A stretch of DNA of 64,000 nt, taken from contig CALTTG010000014.1 of assembly GCA_943908475.1 (NCBI GenBank), positions 11,655 through 75,654 of the forward strand, read 5' to 3'. This stretch comes from an uncultured Burkholderiales bacterium. Its GTDB lineage: Bacteria > Pseudomonadota > Gammaproteobacteria > Burkholderiales > Burkholderiaceae_C. Shown here in pieces: positions 17,191 through 26,327 of the stretch (positions within the stretch are counted from its first letter, which is position 1; every line of letters starts with the position of its first letter). Under the pieces are notes generated by a model. That model did not search any database, was not told where the DNA came from, and saw nothing but the letters and a program-made list of their open reading frames with translations. Position numbers and translations under genes: made by a program.

Positions 17191-17238
17191 TCAGCGGCGG
17201 TCCATCAGCGGCGGTCCATCAGCGGCGGTCCATCAGCG
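17190..17238. repeat. 14-bp tandem repeat, 3.5 copies, at the recR 3' end
   Basis: The unit ATCAGCGGCGGTCC occurs at 17190-17203, 17204-17217 and 17218-17231, followed by a partial ATCAGCG. On the minus strand the innermost unit encodes the last codons and stop of recR, so the two outer copies are duplicated recR end sequence lying in the gap to mltD. It looks like slippage or unequal exchange. Confidence 0.9.
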
Positions 17239-17806
17239 CGTGGGCGATGGTGCCCAAGTCCACGTACTCCAACTCGCTGCCCACCGGCACCCCCCGCGCG
17301 AGGCGGGTCACCCGGAGACCGCGCTGCTTGAGCTGCTCGGTCAGGATGTGTGCCGTGACCTCGCCATCGGCCGTGAAGTTGGTGGCCAAGACCACCTCTT
17401 CCACGATCCCATCTCCGACGCGCTGCAGCAAGGGGCCGACACCGATGTCACGCACCCCGATGCCGTCGAGGGGGCTGATGGCCCCCGCGAGAACGAAGTA
17501 CAGCCCCTTGTAACTGCCTGAGCGCTCCAGCGCCCCCTGGTCGGCAGGTGTCTCCACCACACACAACATGCGAGGGTCTCGCGTGGGATCCAGGCAAGTG
17601 GCGCAAACGCGATCCCGGCTGAACGTGTGGCACCGCTCACAGTGCCCGATTTCATCGACCGCCTGAAGCAGCGACTGCGCCAGCTTCACCGCTGCCCCAC
17701 GGTCGTGCTGCAGCAAGTGGTAGGCCATGCGTTGAGCAGACTTCGGGCCCACGCCCGGCAAAGCCCGCAGCGCATCGATCATGGCCTGAACGACGGGATC
17801 GATCAT
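17219..17806 (-). CDS. recR: Recombination mediator RecR
   Basis: 195 aa, works with RecF/RecO to load RecA on gapped DNA. Order of domains: N-terminal helix-hairpin-helix (LRALPGVGPKSAQRMAYHLLQ), C4 zinc finger (CERCHTFSRDRVCATC, near 57-72), then the Toprim domain (MLCVVETPADQGALE) and the C-terminal Walker-B-like strand. The last residues, LMDRR, are encoded by one unit of the 14-bp repeat. It is the third gene of the dnaX-ybaB-recR operon, 10 bases after ybaB. Confidence 0.95.
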   Translation of the reverse strand: MIDPVVQAMIDALRALPGVGPKSAQRMAYHLLQHDRGAAVKLAQSLLQAVDEIGHCERCHTFSRDRVCATCLDPTRDPRMLCVVETPADQGALERSGSYKGLYFVLAGAISPLDGIGVRDIGVGPLLQRVGDGIVEEVVLATNFTADGEVTAHILTEQLKQRGLRVTRLARGVPVGSELEYVDLGTIAHALMDRR

Positions 17807-17816
17807 CCAGCGTGCA

Positions 17817-18143
17817 TCAGAAAGGCAGCTTCATGCCCGGTGGCATGGGCATGCCGGCCGTGAGCTTGGACATCTTTTCGGTGGACAGCATCTCGGCACG
17901 TCGCGCAGCGTCGTTGAAGGCCGCGGCCACGAGGTCTTCCAGCATGTCTTTGTCGTCGGCCAGCAAGGACGGGTCGATGGTCACTCGGCGGGTTTCGTGC
18001 TTGCACGTCATCACCACCTTGACAAGGCCCGAGCCCGACTGCCCTTCCACCTCGATGTTGCCCAACTCGTCCTGGGCACGCTTGAGGTTGTCCTGCATGG
18101 CCTGAGCCTGCTTCATCAGGCCGGCAAGTTGTCCTTTGAGCAT
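17817..18143 (-). CDS. ybaB: YbaB/EbfC nucleoid-associated protein
   Basis: 108 aa, small dimeric DNA-binding protein found between dnaX and recR in many bacteria. Features are the N-terminal helix MLKGQLAGLMKQAQAMQDNL, the central strand region EVEGQSGSGLVKVVMTCKHE, and the helix-rich C-terminus ending in the glycine/proline-rich PMPPGMKLPF. It probably binds DNA without strict sequence need and influences nucleoid structure and expression. 73 bases separate it from dnaX. Confidence 0.93.
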   Translation of the reverse strand: MLKGQLAGLMKQAQAMQDNLKRAQDELGNIEVEGQSGSGLVKVVMTCKHETRRVTIDPSLLADDKDMLEDLVAAAFNDAARRAEMLSTEKMSKLTAGMPMPPGMKLPF

Positions 18144-18216
18144 GAATGCATCCTTTCTTCAATGGACGTGATTGTCTGGGCAAAGCGGCCCACGTGGCCG
18201 CCCGCACCGCAAAGAT

Positions 18217-20190
18217 TCACAAGGGGGTGACGGAGCCTGGCACGATGCGAGCGCCCGGAAAATGGCGCAACAAACCGTCGACCATGGGGTCCTGGCGGAT
18301 GAGCACTTCAGCCGCCGCCTGCCGGTTGGCACGGTCTGCCAACTCTCGCAGGGCTGGTGTGTCGCGACCAATGCCCACCTCGATCGCCACAGTCACCTCG
18401 CCGCCGAACAACTTCGACAAGGCCGCGCTCAAGCGCTCGCGCTGGGTCTCGGTGCGCAGGTTTTCTCGCTCGACCCGCAAGCGCCAGGAAGATCCCGACG
18501 CGTGATCGTCCACCCCCACGCACTCCGACTGCATGGCCAACTCTCGCACCAGCGCGGCCACCAGCCCACGCTCTTGAAGCTGTGCCACCACATCGGCCCA
18601 ACGGTCGCCCAAAGGGGTTCGAAGGACCTCGGGCGCGGCAACGGCCGCAGGCCGAGGCTCGACCACCGGCGGACGGGTGGGCTCATCCTGCCAGGCATCA
18701 CGCGGGTCACCCCCACCGTCGAACGGGTCGATCGAGGCGACCGCCCCCTCCAGGTCTGCCGTCGACGGCAGGGGAACGTCATCCCACGGCGGTGGCTCTG
18801 GACCCAAGTCAGGTTCTGAGGCACGGACCGGCGCCACGGAAGGCGTCGCGACGACGGATGCCAACGTGGGTGGCGCCGGTGGAGTGGGCGGCGCAGGAGG
18901 CGCAGGAGGCGTAGAAGGCACAGAAGGCGAGCTCGGCACCGGTGGCGCCGAAGCCCGCGAAGCCAGGGGGGCTGCAGGCAATGGCCGATGGGGGACCACC
19001 GGGGCCGCAACAGGCACCGCTGAAGCAGGTGCTTGCCCGGTCAGCCCTGAGGCCGCCGGGCGCTCAGCTTTTGGGCGAGGGGTGGCACTCCCCTGACCTG
19101 GCTTGAACGCCAGCCAGCGCAACAAGATCATCAACAAGCCGGCGTACTCATCTGGCGCCAAAGCCAACTCTGCGCGGCCATGCAACGCCAAGCTGTAAAA
19201 CAGCTGGGTTTCGTCCGCAGCAAGGCGCTCGGCCAGGTCGTGCCACACCGCCACATCGGCATCGGCCTCCAGCAGCCCGGGCACGCTTTGAATCATGGCC
19301 ATGTGCTGCAAGGCCGCCGCCAGTTCATCGAGGGTGCCCTGAGCCGACAGCCCCAGCACGCGCAACTGATCGACCGCGGCCACCAAGGCCCCACCTTGCC
19401 CTTCGGCCACGGCGTCCAGGATGTTGCGCACGTGCTGGCGGTCCACAGCCCCCAGCATCTGGCGAACCACCGATTCGTCGAGGCGCCCGCCACCGAAGGC
19501 AATCGCCTGGTCGGTCAAGGACAGGCCGTCGCGCATCGACCCTCGCGCCGCACGAGCGAGCAGTTTCAACGCCCCAGGCTCGAAGGGCACCGACTCTTCA
19601 CTCAACACGCGGCTGAGGTGCTCCTGAACGGTCTGAATGGCCATCGGACGCAGGTTGAACTGCAAACAACGCGACAGCACAGTGACCGGGACCTTCTGAG
19701 GATCGGTCGTGGCCAGGACGAACTTCAGGTACTCGGGCGGCTCCTCCAGAGTTTTGAGCATCGCGTTGAACGCCGTGTTCGACAGCATGTGCACTTCGTC
19801 GATCATGTAGACCTTGAAGCGCCCCACGACCGGCTTGTAGACCGCCTGATCCAGCAATTGCGAGATTTCTTCAACGCCGCGATTGGAGGCTGCATCCAGC
19901 TCCACGTAGTCCACGAAGCGACCCGCGTCGATGTCCCTGCAAGGCTGACATTGACCGCAAGGCTGGGCCGTGATGCTGCCCTGCCCATCGGGCCCCACGC
20001 AATTGAGCGACTTGGCCAAGATCCGGGAAACCGTGGTCTTGCCGACGCCACGCGTACCGGTAAACATGTAGGCATGGTGCAAGCGCTGTTGAGTCAGCGC
20101 ATTGCTCAAGGCCTGGACCACATGACCCTGACCCACCATGGTGTCAAAGCTTCGGGGTCGGTACTTTCTGGCGAGAACCGTGGATGTCAT
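18217..20190 (-). CDS. dnaX: DNA polymerase III subunits gamma/tau
   Basis: 657 aa clamp-loader ATPase. Walker A GTRGVGKTT at about 46-54; zinc-binding cysteines at about 64, 78, 81 and 84 (CGQCQPC); sensor and lid domains follow to about 365. A long Pro/Ala-rich linker (about 375-475, with PPAPPAPPTPPAPP-like repeats) leads to the tau-specific C-terminal domain that binds the polymerase alpha subunit and DnaB. I see no AAAAAAG-type slippery heptamer, so production of a short gamma form by frameshift is not supported. The ATG at 20190 (MTSTVLARKYRP) was chosen by family similarity; the reading frame stays open upstream to 20244. Confidence 0.94.
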   Translation of the reverse strand: MTSTVLARKYRPRSFDTMVGQGHVVQALSNALTQQRLHHAYMFTGTRGVGKTTVSRILAKSLNCVGPDGQGSITAQPCGQCQPCRDIDAGRFVDYVELDAASNRGVEEISQLLDQAVYKPVVGRFKVYMIDEVHMLSNTAFNAMLKTLEEPPEYLKFVLATTDPQKVPVTVLSRCLQFNLRPMAIQTVQEHLSRVLSEESVPFEPGALKLLARAARGSMRDGLSLTDQAIAFGGGRLDESVVRQMLGAVDRQHVRNILDAVAEGQGGALVAAVDQLRVLGLSAQGTLDELAAALQHMAMIQSVPGLLEADADVAVWHDLAERLAADETQLFYSLALHGRAELALAPDEYAGLLMILLRWLAFKPGQGSATPRPKAERPAASGLTGQAPASAVPVAAPVVPHRPLPAAPLASRASAPPVPSSPSVPSTPPAPPAPPTPPAPPTLASVVATPSVAPVRASEPDLGPEPPPWDDVPLPSTADLEGAVASIDPFDGGGDPRDAWQDEPTRPPVVEPRPAAVAAPEVLRTPLGDRWADVVAQLQERGLVAALVRELAMQSECVGVDDHASGSSWRLRVERENLRTETQRERLSAALSKLFGGEVTVAIEVGIGRDTPALRELADRANRQAAAEVLIRQDPMVDGLLRHFPGARIVPGSVTPL

Positions 20191-20196
20191 GCTTGG

Positions 20197-20202
20197 ATTG
20201 TA
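20197..20202 (-). promoter_or_regulatory. Candidate -10 element of dnaX
   Basis: TACAAT on the minus strand, six bases before the dnaX ATG, with a weak -35 TTGGGG at 20219-20224 (spacer 16). The predicted start point coincides with the ATG, suggesting a leaderless mRNA; no Shine-Dalgarno sequence is present. Confidence 0.4.
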
Positions 20203-20316
20203 GGTGCGACCAGCGCCCCCCCAATGGGACAACCCAAGACACAATCTGTTTCATTTAAACCCCCCTGATTGGGGCATCGATTGACCGCAATCCCATGAAA
20301 TAAGTCACGCAAGCCC

Positions 20317-20322
20317 TAAAAT
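20317..20322 (+). promoter_or_regulatory. Candidate -10 element of rhlE, long leader
   Basis: TAAAAT lies 130 bases before the rhlE ATG in an otherwise gene-free 262-base gap. If used, it gives a leader of about 125 bases, which is common for cold-induced DEAD-box helicase genes. The -35 is not convincing (TTGACC at 20281 is 30 bases away). Confidence 0.3.
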
Positions 20323-20452
20323 TCAGACAGTTGTTTCGAACAGGTGTTTAACTCTCTGGAGCGCACAAGAAACAGCGTCACGGTTGACCTGGCTTTTCTG
20401 ACCCGAAAGGTTGGGTGCAGTCGCCGAACAATCCGACGAAGGGTCACCACAC

Positions 20453-21810
<1,358 letters not shown>

Positions 21811-21811
<1 letters not shown>

Positions 21812-21840
21812 AAAAAACCCGGCAGCTGCCGGGTTTTTCA
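21811..21840. terminator. Bidirectional intrinsic terminator rhlE / Lys-rich gene
   Basis: An A-tract, the 16-base palindrome CCCGGCAGCTGCCGGG (21818-21833) and a T5 run. It begins at the rhlE stop and also lies 25 bases past the end of the convergent small gene, so it can serve both strands. Confidence 0.92.
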
Positions 21841-21864
21841 GTTCAAGGCGTCAAAGACGAGCCA

Positions 21865-22119
21865 TCACTTGGACGCGGCCGTGGCAGCAGACGCCGCCGC
21901 TTCAGCCTTTTTCGCTTTCTTGGCCTTCTTCGCTTTCTTGGCGGCTTTCTTGGCCGCTTTTTCTGCCTTGTGGTCGGCCTTCTCAGCCTTCGCTGGCGCA
22001 GAAGCCACTGCGGTCACGGCCGTGGCCGCAGCGGTCGTCGGCACCGCAACAGCGGCATCGGCAGCGAATGCACCAGCAGCAAACAAAGAGGCAATGAGGG
22101 CAGCCATCAGCTTTTTCAT
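21865..22119 (-). CDS. Small secreted Lys/Ala-rich protein
   Basis: 84 aa. A clean signal peptide (MKKLMAALIASLFAAGAFA, cut before ADAA) precedes a mature peptide of about 65 residues made almost only of Ala, Lys, Val, Thr and Glu. The middle holds KKA repeats (about residues 55-72) like those in histone H1-like or acid-shock proteins. The mature form would be strongly basic and disordered, in the periplasm or outside. Composition alone does not give a function. Alone in its transcription unit, ending at the rhlE terminator. Confidence 0.8.
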   Translation of the reverse strand: MKKLMAALIASLFAAGAFAADAAVAVPTTAAATAVTAVASAPAKAEKADHKAEKAAKKAAKKAKKAKKAKKAEAAASAATAASK

Positions 22120-22225
22120 GAGTCAATCCGATCGAAAGATGTTGCGGGTCATGGCCTGTCCCAGTGAAAGGCCTGCAACTCCAACGCAGGGCAAACCGCA
22201 TGGGTTGACAAAAATTGATCAAACT

Positions 22226-23059
22226 CTAGTCAAATCGGCTCTGTCGCAGCCACTTGGTGGCCACCCATTTCTCACCTTGCAGCACCGGCGCGCCCCCGTG
22301 CAGCGATCGTGTGGCAGCCACCGGCAGGGGGTAGCTGAAAAACACGGCATGGCCTTTGACCGCGTTGACGCACAGCCCCCCGGCATCAGGGAACACGGTC
22401 GCTCCACCCGCAGCGGGCGTGTTCAGGTACATCACCACCGTGCCGACCCGCTGCCCGCCTCGGCGCAACACGGCGGCTGAACCGGGGGCATCCGGGTCGA
22501 AGTAATCGTGGTGAGGCAGGTACTCGGCGCCAGGCCCGTAGTGCAGCACTTGAAGGCCCTCGCCCCGCTCGATGGGCCAACTGAGCAACGTCGCGAGTCG
22601 GCGCTCGATGCGCGCGACCAGGTCGGTCTCTTCCCGCTGAAAGAACATGCCCCGGCTGGTCCGAGCCTCATGCACCTCACCCGCCCCCGTCCGGTCGTCC
22701 ACCGTTTCCGACCGTGCCAGTCGCGATCGGGCCGCGTCAATCAGTTGATCGCACTCGTCGTCTGTCAGCACACCACTCAACATCACGACCCGAGGCAGAT
22801 CCAGGCTGGCCAAGACCTGCACCTGACGGTCCGGCAAGTCAATGCGATGTGCGTGGCGGGTGTCAACGAACGGCATCTCGGCCGCCCCCCCGCGCTGGGC
22901 CGTGAGCGGCAGCAGGGTCGACTCCATGGCATCCAGCGCCACCGACTCCTCCCAACCGCTGGCCTTCATCGCCACCAAGACGGCGTCGGCTGAATGACCT
23001 GCCTGGGCCTGCTCGACAATCCAGCGCCTGAGCGCCTCGGTCACGACCTGGGCTGCCAT
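22226..23059 (-). CDS. Prolyl 4-hydroxylase-like 2-oxoglutarate/Fe(II) dioxygenase
   Basis: 277 aa with a C-terminal P4H-type double-stranded beta helix. Iron ligands HxD are in LPHHDYFDP, the distal His in RSLHGGAPV and the 2-oxoglutarate-binding Lys in GEKWVATKWLR, spaced as in the family. An N-terminal part of about 90 residues (MAAQVVTEALRRWIVEQAQAG...) is of unknown role and resembles a small helical domain found on some bacterial P4H proteins. The likely substrate is a protein (proline) but is not shown. The ATG lies one base after the yaaA stop (TGACATG), so the pair is co-translated. Confidence 0.85.
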   Translation of the reverse strand: MAAQVVTEALRRWIVEQAQAGHSADAVLVAMKASGWEESVALDAMESTLLPLTAQRGGAAEMPFVDTRHAHRIDLPDRQVQVLASLDLPRVVMLSGVLTDDECDQLIDAARSRLARSETVDDRTGAGEVHEARTSRGMFFQREETDLVARIERRLATLLSWPIERGEGLQVLHYGPGAEYLPHHDYFDPDAPGSAAVLRRGGQRVGTVVMYLNTPAAGGATVFPDAGGLCVNAVKGHAVFFSYPLPVAATRSLHGGAPVLQGEKWVATKWLRQSRFD

Positions 23060-23060
23060 G

Positions 23061-23834
23061 TCACACCGTGTGCCGCCGGAACACCAGGCGGCCCGGTTCA
23101 GACACCGCCGGCGCATAGGCGTAGCCCTCGGCCTCGAACCCTTGAAGGTCTTGTTCGCGCTCGATCTGGTGAACGATGATGTGACGGGCCATCAGGCCAC
23201 GGGCACGTTTGGCGTGAAAACTGATGACCTTGTAGGCCCCGGCCTTGTGGTCTTCAAACACGCACTCGACCACACGCGCTTTCAAGGCCTTGCGTTTGAC
23301 CGCCTTGAAGTATTCCTGCGACGCCAGGTTCACGATCAGGTCGCTGCCTTGGGCGGCCAAGACCTCGTTGAGGTGATGCGCCAGGGCATCGCCCCACCAC
23401 GCATAAAGGTCTTTGCCACGCGGATTGGCCAGCTTGGTCCCCATCTCCAGGCGATAGGGCTGCATCCAGTCGAGTGGCCGCAAGATGCCATACAGCCCGC
23501 TGAGGATGGCCAGGTGATCTTGCGCCCAGTCCAGTTGCGCCTGGTTCAGCGACGGGGCATCCAGGCCCTCGTAAACATCGCCATTGAACGCCAGCACCGC
23601 CTGCTTGCTGTTGCTCGCCGTGAACTTGGGCGACCACGCGGCGTAGCGCGCGACATTGAGCTGAGACAAAGCGTCGCTGAGGTCCATCAAGGACGAGATC
23701 TGGGCGGGCGTGTAAGGCTTCAACACCTCAATGAGCGAGGCCGATTCATCCAGGAACTGAGGCAAGCTGTGGCGGCGGGTCGTGGGCGGGGTCTCATAGT
23801 CCAGGCTCTTGGCCGGGGACAACAACATCAGCAT
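23061..23834 (-). CDS. yaaA: Peroxide stress protein YaaA
   Basis: 257 aa, member of the YaaA/DUF328 family, which in E. coli lowers free iron during peroxide stress. The start MLMLLSPAKSLDYETP matches the family N-terminus; further conserved segments are GDVYEGLDA, LSGLYGILRPLDWMQPYRLEMG and the C-terminal SFHAKRARGLMARHII. Two in-frame codons further upstream (to 23846) are possible. It is followed at once by the P4H-like gene. Confidence 0.92.
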   Translation of the reverse strand: MLMLLSPAKSLDYETPPTTRRHSLPQFLDESASLIEVLKPYTPAQISSLMDLSDALSQLNVARYAAWSPKFTASNSKQAVLAFNGDVYEGLDAPSLNQAQLDWAQDHLAILSGLYGILRPLDWMQPYRLEMGTKLANPRGKDLYAWWGDALAHHLNEVLAAQGSDLIVNLASQEYFKAVKRKALKARVVECVFEDHKAGAYKVISFHAKRARGLMARHIIVHQIEREQDLQGFEAEGYAYAPAVSEPGRLVFRRHTV

Positions 23835-23941
23835 GGCAGTGGGCAATATCCATTGGAGCCCTCAAGGATACGCAGAAATGCCCCCCGGATCGAGCCCCCT
23901 CCCCTCTACAATCACGCCCTCGTTTTCAGGAAAGTACCGCC

Positions 23942-24466
23942 ATGGCCCTGTACCGCATCAAAGACAAAGCACCAGAGGTTCATTCCAGCGCTTTCGTGGC
24001 CGAATCGGCCGATGTGATCGGGCATGTGGTGCTGGCCGAAGGCAGCAGCATCTGGTCGCATGTGGCCGCACGCGGGGACAACGAGACCATCCGCATTGGC
24101 GAGCGATCCAATGTGCAAGAAGGCGCCGTGCTGCACACGGACATGGGCTTTCCCCTGACCATCGGCCAGGATGTCACCGTGGGTCACCAGGCGATGTTGC
24201 ATGGCTGCACCGTGGGCGATGGCGCACTGATCGGCATCCAGGCGGTGGTGCTCAACGGCGCGGTGATCGGCAAGAACTGCCTGGTGGCCGCAGGCGCCTT
24301 GGTGACCGAGGGCAAGGTGTTTGAAGACGGCATGCTCATCATGGGCTCGCCGGCCAAGGCGGTTCGCCCGTTGACCGATGCCGACCTGATGCGCATGCGC
24401 CTGGGCACAGCCCTTTACGTGCAGAAGGCGAGCGAGTACAAAACCGACATGGTCCGAGTGGACTGA
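23942..24466 (+). CDS. Gamma-class carbonic anhydrase-like protein
   Basis: 174 aa left-handed beta-helix protein of the gamma carbonic anhydrase / YrdA group. The hexapeptide repeats run from about residue 20 to 135; metal-ligand histidines are plausible in LHTDMGFP, VGHQAMLHGC. A catalytic role is not assured, since many YrdA-like proteins are of uncertain activity. AGGAAA lies upstream of the ATG, with a candidate -10 TACAAT at 23907-23912. hslO follows after 10 bases. Confidence 0.88.
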   Translation: MALYRIKDKAPEVHSSAFVAESADVIGHVVLAEGSSIWSHVAARGDNETIRIGERSNVQEGAVLHTDMGFPLTIGQDVTVGHQAMLHGCTVGDGALIGIQAVVLNGAVIGKNCLVAAGALVTEGKVFEDGMLIMGSPAKAVRPLTDADLMRMRLGTALYVQKASEYKTDMVRVD

Positions 24467-24476
24467 TGGGACCCAC

Positions 24477-25463
24477 ATGAGCGACGAACTCCACAAATTC
24501 ATCTTCGAAGGGCTGCCGGTTCGCGGCATGCTGGTTCGGCTGACCTCGAGCTGGCATGAGGTGCTGCGCCGCCGCGAAAGCGGAGAAGCCTTCGCAGAGC
24601 CGGTGCGTCAACTGCTGGGCGAAATGTCGGCGGCCACCGTGCTGATGCAGGCCAACATCAAGTTCGATGGGGCGGTGATTCTGCAAGTCTTCGGCGATGG
24701 CCCTGTGAAAATGGCCGTGGTGGAGGCCCGCTCCGACCTCGGGTTCCGAACCACCGCCAAGGTGGTCGGCGACATCCCGTCGAGCGACAATGGCCACCTG
24801 CCCCTGGCCGAGATGGTCAATGTGCATGGCAAGGGCCGCTGCGCCATCACGCTGGACCCTCAGAACCGCCAACCTGGCCAACAGCCCTACCAGGGGGTGG
24901 TGCCCCTGCATGGCGACCACCGAGAGCCCTTGCAACAACTCAGCGAAGTGCTGGAGCACTACATGCTCCAGTCAGAGCAGCTCGACACCAAACTGATCCT
25001 GGCCGCTGACGATCACGTGGCCGCAGGCTTGCTGATTCAGCGCCTGCCCATCCAGGGCGAGGGCAATCTGGCCGGCCGCACGCATGCGGAAGACGACATC
25101 GGGCTCAACGAGCACTTCAACCGCATCTCGCACCTGGCCTCCACACTCAAGCGCGAAGAACTGCTGGGGCTGGACGTCGACACCATCCTGCGACGCTTGT
25201 TCTGGGAAGAGGACCTGCGCCGCTTCGAGCCGCTGGAAGGCGACAAAGGCCCTCACTTCGAATGCACCTGCTCGCGTGAACGTGTCGCCGACATGCTTCG
25301 CAGCCTGGGCGAAGAGGAAGTCGAAAGCATCATTGCCGAACAGAATCAAATCGACGTGGGCTGCGACTTCTGTGGCCAGCACTACCATTTCGATGCCGTC
25401 GATGCAGGCGAATTGTTCGCCGAAGACATCGACCACGCGCCCGGCTCGACCCGGCTGCAGTGA
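24477..25463 (+). CDS. hslO: Redox-regulated chaperone Hsp33
   Basis: 328 aa holdase that is switched on by oxidation plus unfolding. The C-terminal zinc-binding redox switch is intact: CxC at 263/265 (ECTCSRERV) and CxxC at 296/299 (GCDFCGQHY). The N-terminal core includes QANIKFDGAVILQVFGDGP. It is longer than E. coli Hsp33 (about 292 aa), mainly through the N-terminus and small insertions. The next gene, truC, ends 3 bases away on the other strand with no terminator between. Confidence 0.94.
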   Translation: MSDELHKFIFEGLPVRGMLVRLTSSWHEVLRRRESGEAFAEPVRQLLGEMSAATVLMQANIKFDGAVILQVFGDGPVKMAVVEARSDLGFRTTAKVVGDIPSSDNGHLPLAEMVNVHGKGRCAITLDPQNRQPGQQPYQGVVPLHGDHREPLQQLSEVLEHYMLQSEQLDTKLILAADDHVAAGLLIQRLPIQGEGNLAGRTHAEDDIGLNEHFNRISHLASTLKREELLGLDVDTILRRLFWEEDLRRFEPLEGDKGPHFECTCSRERVADMLRSLGEEEVESIIAEQNQIDVGCDFCGQHYHFDAVDAGELFAEDIDHAPGSTRLQ

Positions 25464-25466
25464 CGC

Positions 25467-26327
25467 TCAGCGATGGGGTGGGCTGGCCGCCCATTGCCAT
25501 GGCAATGCCCACAAGCGCGCCCAATCGGTGAGGTCGTTGAGGTCGGTCTGGCTGGTGCCGTCGGCCAGATCCAGCATGTCCTGACGGTCGACGCGCGCAT
25601 CGAGAGGGTCCGCCCGCCAGTGCAACACCTCTTCAGTGATGGGGTGAGGCATGGACAGTTCGCTGGCGTGCAGCCACAAGCGCTGAAGCCCCAGGTGCTC
25701 ACCCCACCATCGGTTGTGAGCGCCCTTGCCGTGAGTCGCATCGCCAATGATCGGATGAGCCAGGTGCTTGAGGTGACGACGGATCTGGTGCCGACGACCT
25801 GTGAGTGGCCATGCATGCACCAAACTCACGCGGGTGCTGGGGTAGCGGTCCACCGGAAAGGGCAGTGACAAGGTGGCCACACGCTCAAAACGCGTCACGG
25901 CGGGCTGCGGCACGGCCTCTGGCGGGGCATCATCCGGCCTCAAGGCATGGTCCACCCACGCCTCCGACGGACACCAACCGCGCACCATCGCCAGGTAGCG
26001 CTTGTGCGCCTGGCGGCTCTCGAATGCCTGCGCCATGGCGCGGGCCGCCTCGCTGTGGAGCGCCATCGCCAGCACCCCGGACGTGCCCTTGTCCAAGCGA
26101 TGAACGGGAAAGACTTTCTGCCCCAATTGGTCTCGAAGCGTCTGCAGCACAAACCGGGTTTCGCCCGCATCCAAGCCCGTGCGATGCACCAACCAGCCCG
26201 CAGGCTTGTGGACCACCACGACATGCTCGTCGCGCCACAGCACCGTCAACGGTGCTTGGCGCTCAGGCGCATCACCGCCCAGCATCCGCGCCTGCCCCAG
26301 GAAGCCAATGCTGCTCGCAGTCGCCAT
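25467..26327 (-). CDS. truC: RluA-family pseudouridine synthase (TruC-like)
   Basis: About 286 aa. The catalytic Asp lies in VFPVHRLDKGTSG (motif II of the RluA family), with the KPAGWLVHR loop before it and RRHQIRRHLKHLAHPIIGD after. The short form without an S4 domain and the GDATHGKGAHNRWW segment fit TruC, which makes pseudouridine 65 in tRNA-Ile and tRNA-Asp. The ATG at 26327 is preceded by GAGGGG at 7 bases; the start lies 56 bases inside the upstream kinase gene. An ATG at 26285 is the alternative. Confidence 0.85.
   Translation of the reverse strand: MATASSIGFLGQARMLGGDAPERQAPLTVLWRDEHVVVVHKPAGWLVHRTGLDAGETRFVLQTLRDQLGQKVFPVHRLDKGTSGVLAMALHSEAARAMAQAFESRQAHKRYLAMVRGWCPSEAWVDHALRPDDAPPEAVPQPAVTRFERVATLSLPFPVDRYPSTRVSLVHAWPLTGRRHQIRRHLKHLAHPIIGDATHGKGAHNRWWGEHLGLQRLWLHASELSMPHPITEEVLHWRADPLDARVDRQDMLDLADGTSQTDLNDLTDWARLWALPWQWAASPPHR

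Noticed and set aside
17190..17238. 14-bp direct repeats as a possible CRISPR array
   Set aside because: Units are head to tail with no spacers and derive from the recR end; no cas genes are present.
20204..20452. Possible upstream reading frames or riboswitch in the rhlE leader
   Set aside because: The one in-frame extension (from 20411) lacks family similarity, and no known riboswitch core is recognisable by eye.
22205..22233. TTGACA at 22205 as a promoter for the small Lys-rich gene
   Set aside because: It points to the plus strand, away from that gene, and has no matching -10 at 16-18 bases.
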